This document shows positions 6,606-10,082 of a stretch of 10,082 nucleotides of DNA, piece by piece. Under the pieces are notes generated by a model. It made no database searches and had not been told where the DNA came from. It worked only from the letters and a program-made list of their open reading frames with translations. How positions within the stretch are numbered: the stretch's first letter is position 1; each line of letters opens with the position of its first letter. The position numbers and the translations under genes are program-made. This DNA is from an uncultured Erysipelotrichaceae bacterium (GTDB lineage Bacteria; Bacillota_I; Bacilli_A; RF39; UBA660). The DNA lies in contig CACZQD010000090.1 of the NCBI GenBank assembly GCA_902783215.1, positions 1 through 10,082 of the forward strand. The letters are read 5' to 3'.

Positions 6606-7445
6606 TACTTTTTGTTTATTAACTTCTTTATAAAATTGATTTATAACTGGTTTCATATAATCTTTTAAATATGGTTTTACATTCTTAACTAACTGTTCAT
6701 CTAATCCATAATAACTTTCTGCTAAACTACCAGTGATACAAGCTATGGTATCTGCATCTCCTCCAATCGATAGAGATATTCTAATAGCATCTTCAAAACT
6801 ATTAGATACTAAAAAACAAAATATAGCTTGTGGTACCGAATTAATAGCTCTTGACGTAAAAGAATAATTATGCCTTAAATCTTCTAGATCAAACTCAACA
6901 TTAAAATAATTTTTATTTAAATAATCTCTTAATAGTTTCTTAGTAACACCTTTACGAAGCGCATAAATAGATATCGCTACTGCTTCAGCACATAATTTAC
7001 TTTCTGGGTGATTGTGTGATGGAATAGTAGCAAGATAAGACTGATACTTTATTTTTTCAATACTATCAAATAAATAGCCAACTGGTCCTATTCTCATCGC
7101 ACATCCATTACCATAACTAGTACCCTCACTATTTCCTTCTAACCATTTAATAAAACCTTTACCAAAACGACTTCTTCCATATTTATCAAGTCCTAATTGC
7201 ATCTCTAACATTCCATATTCTTTTAAAGTATCAGCATATGATTTATTATTTAATATAGCATCAGCAATTGCAACCGTTAAACAAGAATCATCAGTAGTTT
7301 CAAATTTTTCATTAAGTAACGGGATATTAGGATCCATAATTTTCATTCGTTCTTCATAAGTTCTTATCTTACCTTGCTTTAATTTTTGAACTTCTAATAC
7401 TTCATAATCTGCTCCAGCAGCATCTCCAATAATTGCTCCTAACAT
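6597..7445 (-). CDS. ADP-ribosylglycohydrolase family protein (DraG/ARH type)
   Basis: A 282-residue, full-length member of the ADP-ribosylglycohydrolase family, which removes ADP-ribose from modified proteins or other acceptors using two metal ions. Visible motifs are the N-terminal GAIIGDAAG (3-11), TTDD (50-53), NGCAMR near the middle (usually NGSAMR), SHNHPES, and the metal-binding GGDADT (228-233) followed by IACITGSLAES. All metal-ligand positions of the family appear intact, so it should be active. The ATG is preceded by a perfect AGGAGG that overlaps the nadD stop codon (9 nt between the genes). The true substrate cannot be read from sequence: protein arginine, DNA/RNA bases or free ADP-ribosyl compounds are all known in the family. 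No ADP-ribosyltransferase partner is in the window. Placement among NAD genes suggests a role in ADP-ribose turnover or signalling. Confidence 0.92.
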   Translation of the reverse strand: MLGAIIGDAAGADYEVLEVQKLKQGKIRTYEERMKIMDPNIPLLNEKFETTDDSCLTVAIADAILNNKSYADTLKEYGMLEMQLGLDKYGRSRFGKGFIKWLEGNSEGTSYGNGCAMRIGPVGYLFDSIEKIKYQSYLATIPSHNHPESKLCAEAVAISIYALRKGVTKKLLRDYLNKNYFNVEFDLEDLRHNYSFTSRAINSVPQAIFCFLVSNSFEDAIRISLSIGGDADTIACITGSLAESYYGLDEQLVKNVKPYLKDYMKPVINQFYKEVNKQKVLK

Positions 7446-7450
7446 ATTTT

Positions 7451-7456
7451 CCTCCT
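7451..7456 (-). promoter_or_regulatory. Ribosome binding site of the ADP-ribosylglycohydrolase gene, overlapping the nadD stop
   Basis: A consensus AGGAGG on the minus strand, 5 nt before the ATG at 7445. Two bases of the nadD stop codon (TAG, 7457-7455) are part of it, so ribosomes ending nadD sit on the next initiation site and translation is probably coupled. Confidence 0.75.
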
Positions 7457-7988
7457 AATCATATAAACTATTATCCTTAATATATTTTAAGACTTTTTTA
7501 TCAAGGTACTTTTTTTGCTTTTCCTTATCATGTCTGACTTCTGTAGAAGATATATTATACTCACTAATAGCAGCAATGTCCACATTTTTAAACATATTTT
7601 GACAATTTATCTTATCTCTAGAAATAACAATAACTCCATAATCTAATATTTTTTGATAGTTTTTCCACTCATTAAATCTTTTTAAGTTATCCGCGCCAAT
7701 TATTAATTTAATAATATCTTGAGGATATTTTTGATGATAGATATCCATAATCTGATATGTATATTCTTGTTGATTATTTACTGTATCAATAATAATTTCT
7801 TCTGTTTCATAAAATTTTAACATATTAATTCGATGTTTTAAAGGTACTATATCTTGTTTATCCCAATAGGCACCTGTTGGAACAATAAATACCTTATCAC
7901 AATAAGCGTTTTTTATTAATTCACGAACTAAATAAATATGACCTTTATGAACTGGATTAAATGTCCCAACAAATATTCCTATCTTCAT
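7455..7988 (-). CDS. nadD: Nicotinate-nucleotide adenylyltransferase
   Basis: Transfers AMP from ATP to NaMN to form NaAD, the middle step of the pathway encoded here. The 177-residue protein has the nucleotidyltransferase signatures GTFNPVHKGH (8-17, with the HxGH-type ATP site), IIGADN followed by the FNEWKNY stretch typical of NadD, and ISSTEVR near the C-terminus. It is at the short end for the family but has all motifs. I chose the ATG at 7988 rather than the in-frame ATG at 8018: the shorter form starts MKIGIFVGTF, exactly where the first beta strand should begin, whereas the longer form adds ten unconserved residues and would run 23 nt into nadE. With this start there are 7 nt between the nadE stop and nadD. 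Confidence 0.95.
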   Translation of the reverse strand: MKIGIFVGTFNPVHKGHIYLVRELIKNAYCDKVFIVPTGAYWDKQDIVPLKHRINMLKFYETEEIIIDTVNNQQEYTYQIMDIYHQKYPQDIIKLIIGADNLKRFNEWKNYQKILDYGVIVISRDKINCQNMFKNVDIAAISEYNISSTEVRHDKEKQKKYLDKKVLKYIKDNSLYD

Positions 7989-7993
7989 TATAA

Positions 7994-8000
7994 CCCTACT
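7994..8000 (-). promoter_or_regulatory. Ribosome binding site that supports the shorter nadD start
   Basis: AGTAGGG on the minus strand lies 5 nt from the ATG at 7988. It is a moderate match to the anti-Shine-Dalgarno and contains the nadE stop codon TAG (7998-7996), which suggests coupled translation of nadE and nadD. Confidence 0.5.
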
Positions 8001-8742
8001 TTCTAAATACTGGTACACTAAATTTGTGAAGATTATTTTTATGTAATCTCATAATCTTTTCTTTATCTATTACATCTTTTCCCTCAATAACTTTAGCTAT
8101 ATCATTATATTTAACTCCTAATTTTTCCTCATCTGTTAATCCAGATAAACCATCATCTGGAGCTTTATATAAAACTTGATCAGGCACCCCTATAGCTTTA
8201 CCTACTTCAATTACTTCTTCAACAGTTAAATCAGCTAACACTTGAATATCTGATACACTGTCACCACCTTTTGTAAAGTATCCAACAAATAATTCACAAG
8301 CATTTGATGTTCCTGGAACTATATATGTACCTCCTTTTAAACTTGACATTAAAGCGGCATTATAGTAAAGAGTAGCCATTCTAAGTCTTGGTTTAATATT
8401 GATATTTGCATCAATTAAATTATTGTCTTGAACATCTGGATATGTTCTTTTAATTTGTTCAACATAATTATCATATGTTTTAGTTAAATCAACATCGACA
8501 ATATTAAATCCAAAATATTCAGCCACTTTATAGGCGTTTTCTTTATCTTGTTCTTTAGAATGACAAGGCATCCAAATCCCTTGAATATTTTCAGGACCAA
8601 TCGCTTTAGCAAACAATCCTGCTACTACTGCCGAATCCTTACCTCCAGAAATGCCAATAACTACCCCCTTCAAATTATTATTTTGATAATAATCTCTAAT
8701 AAATTCTATTATTCTTTCACTAATATTTTTTCCATTAAACAT
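7996..8742 (-). CDS. nadE: NAD synthetase, ammonia-dependent type
   Basis: Amidates NaAD to NAD with ATP. The 248-residue protein carries the PP-loop motif SGGKDS (32-37) that binds ATP pyrophosphate, NIKPRLRMATLYY in the NaAD/dimer region, PGTSNACELFVGYFTKGGD (the family's GTxNxxE...GYxTxxGD motif) and a KAPDDGLSG stretch followed by DEEKLGVKY, all typical of NadE. There is no N-terminal nitrilase-like glutaminase domain, so it should use free ammonia. Small departures from common members are Lys in SGGKDS (often Ile or Val) and SNACE in place of GNKTE. The ATG is preceded by AAAGGAAG with a 6-nt gap and lies 35 nt after the pncB stop; the end abuts nadD. The gene order pncB-nadE-nadD is that of a nicotinate salvage operon. 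Confidence 0.95.
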   Translation of the reverse strand: MFNGKNISERIIEFIRDYYQNNNLKGVVIGISGGKDSAVVAGLFAKAIGPENIQGIWMPCHSKEQDKENAYKVAEYFGFNIVDVDLTKTYDNYVEQIKRTYPDVQDNNLIDANINIKPRLRMATLYYNAALMSSLKGGTYIVPGTSNACELFVGYFTKGGDSVSDIQVLADLTVEEVIEVGKAIGVPDQVLYKAPDDGLSGLTDEEKLGVKYNDIAKVIEGKDVIDKEKIMRLHKNNLHKFSVPVFRK

Positions 8743-8777
8743 ATTATCTTCCTTTCATATAATTTTTTATAATTATC

Positions 8778-10082
8778 TTATTCACCATATTTTTTAACTT
8801 TTACTTTATCTCTTTTTTCATCAATTAGTTGCTGTTTTAGTTGTCTTAATTTATAAGTTAAGTCAACATAATAACCATGTGGTTTTTTTGTTCTTGTAAC
8901 TTCTGGATAAAGAGTTTGATATTCTTCCTGACAATACTTTTGACGATCTTTAATATTCGGAATTTCATATACTTGTTTACCATCTATAAAAATTGGAATC
9001 TTCATCTCACGAACATTATAATTAGTTATTTCTTGACGTTTCCAAATCTCTACTGGATCCACTAAAACAAATTTATCTTTTGGTATTACTTCATCGGCTA
9101 AAGCTATTACATCACCTAAAGCATAACCAGTTTCTTTATTGTAGAAACGGTAAAACTTCTTGTATCCAGGATTAATAGTTTTAATACTATCATTACTTAC
9201 TTTAATACGAGGTTTTATTTTACCATTTTCTTCAACAGCTACTAATTTATATACACCTCCAACACGTTCTTTAGAAGCAGCAATATTATCACCAGCACCA
9301 ATTGAATCAATATAAGCACCTTGGTTAATTAAAGTTTCAATTGTATCTTCATCTAATCCATTTGACAAACATATTTTAGCATCAGGATATCCTGCTTTAT
9401 CTAGCATCTTTCGTGCTTCTTTAGATAGATAAGCTAAATCACCTGAGTCAATTCTAATACCTTTAAATGGATACCCATTTGGTTTTAGATATTCATTAGC
9501 TACCTTAATAGCATTAGGTATACCACATTTTAAAGTATCATACGTATCAACCAAGAAAACACAATCATAAGGATTACTTTTGGCATAATCTAAGAACGCT
9601 TGATATTCACTCTCGGCATCGCAAATCATTGAATGAGCCATTGTACCCATAATTGGAATATCATACTCAATACCAGCTTCAACATTACTTGTTCCAACAC
9701 ATCCGCCAACAAAAGCATGTTTAGAGGCTTCAATAGCTGAATCAATTCCCCTAGCTCTTCTAGCTCCAAATTCCATAACAGGAATACTTTTAGCAGCCTC
9801 TGTAATCCTTTTAGCTTTAGTCGTTACAAGCGTACCATGATTAAAACATGCAAGCAAGGCAGTTTCAATTAATTGAGCTTCAATAATTGGAGCTTCTACC
9901 GTAATAACTGGTTCATTTGGAAATATAGCTGTTCCATCTGGAGTAGCATAGATATTACCTGTAAATTTAATATTACTTAAGTAGTTTAAAAACTCTTCAC
10001 TAAATTTATTTTGTTTTCTTAAATAATTAATATGACTATCTTCTATCTTAAAATTATTAATATAATTAATTATTTCTTCCAA
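8778..10082 (-). CDS. pncB: Nicotinate phosphoribosyltransferase (5' end cut by window)
   Basis: Converts nicotinate and PRPP to NaMN, the entry step of the Preiss-Handler salvage pathway. The 434 visible residues hold FGARRA (105-110), GTMAHS (146-151, with the conserved active-site region His), IRIDSGDLAYLS (209-220) and SNGLDE (240-245), numbered from the window edge, followed by the usual C-terminal region ending with DLTYKLRQLK and a basic tail. The frame stays open to the edge; its first codon there is TTG, and the LEEIINYI sequence corresponds to an internal helix of homologues, so TTG is not the start and about 40-60 N-terminal residues should lie beyond position 10082. The most likely head of the operon and any operator in front of it are therefore outside the window. 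Only 35 nt separate its stop from nadE. Confidence 0.95.
   Translation of the reverse strand: MEEIINYINNFKIEDSHINYLRKQNKFSEEFLNYLSNIKFTGNIYATPDGTAIFPNEPVITVEAPIIEAQLIETALLACFNHGTLVTTKAKRITEAAKSIPVMEFGARRARGIDSAIEASKHAFVGGCVGTSNVEAGIEYDIPIMGTMAHSMICDAESEYQAFLDYAKSNPYDCVFLVDTYDTLKCGIPNAIKVANEYLKPNGYPFKGIRIDSGDLAYLSKEARKMLDKAGYPDAKICLSNGLDEDTIETLINQGAYIDSIGAGDNIAASKERVGGVYKLVAVEENGKIKPRIKVSNDSIKTINPGYKKFYRFYNKETGYALGDVIALADEVIPKDKFVLVDPVEIWKRQEITNYNVREMKIPIFIDGKQVYEIPNIKDRQKYCQEEYQTLYPEVTRTKKPHGYYVDLTYKLRQLKQQLIDEKRDKVKVKKYGE

Noticed and set aside
6456..6668. Plus-strand open frame of 70 codons
   Set aside because: It lies opposite pncC and the end of the DraG-family gene, encodes a low-complexity Phe/Ile-rich peptide typical of AT-rich antisense frames, and has no ribosome site.
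8548..8772. Plus-strand open frame of 74 codons
   Set aside because: It is antisense to nadE, which has full family motifs; composition is that of a shadow frame.
8743..8777. AT-only inverted repeat between pncB and nadE as a terminator
   Set aside because: The stem is only about 6 A-T pairs with no clear U-tract, and the genes on both sides belong to one pathway; chance in AT-rich DNA is sufficient.
8877..9065. Plus-strand open frame of 62 codons
   Set aside because: It is antisense to pncB and has no ribosome site or recognisable motif.
10080..10082. TTG as a start codon for pncB at the window edge
   Set aside because: It aligns with an internal Leu in the family (LEEIINYI); the true N-terminus lies outside the window.

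Overview
The window is a dense, strongly AT-rich stretch of bacterial chromosome (roughly 30% GC by eye). All ten genes lie on the minus strand, so the order of transcription runs from high to low coordinates. A PolC-type replicative polymerase, AT-rich codons and good Shine-Dalgarno sites point to a low-GC Bacillota/Mycoplasmatota-type organism (Erysipelotrichia-, Acholeplasma- or RF39-like would fit); the exact lineage cannot be read from the window. Every Trp codon I checked is TGG, so the standard bacterial code fits.

Layout in transcription order: pncB (runs off the right edge, N-terminus missing), nadE, nadD, an ADP-ribosylglycohydrolase of the DraG family, pncC (stand-alone CinA C-terminal domain), a DUF5662-type protein of unknown function, nadK, a 69-bp gap with a promoter and an inverted repeat, an NrtR-like Nudix/winged-helix regulator, an ArsC/Spx-family thioredoxin-fold protein, a probable intrinsic terminator, and polC (runs off the left edge, C-terminus missing). 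Genes from pncB to nadK are separated by at most 46 nt or overlap, as expected of an operon, with one likely internal promoter in front of pncC.

The cluster encodes a complete nicotinate-to-NADP route: PncB makes NaMN from nicotinate, NadD makes NaAD, NadE makes NAD, and NadK makes NADP. PncC would return NMN (for example from NAD-dependent DNA ligase) to NaMN. The DraG-family enzyme would remove ADP-ribose from targets, and the NrtR-like protein belongs to a family that senses ADP-ribose and represses NAD genes. The inverted repeat inside the promoter in front of the regulator gene is a good candidate operator. The least understood member is the DUF5662-type gene, which carries an HD-hydrolase-like His/Asp pattern and overlaps nadK by 29 nt.

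I see no mobile element, CRISPR array, rRNA or tRNA, and no gap of 300 bases or more without a gene. The window looks like an ordinary core region with an unusually complete NAD cluster, not a defence or mobile island.
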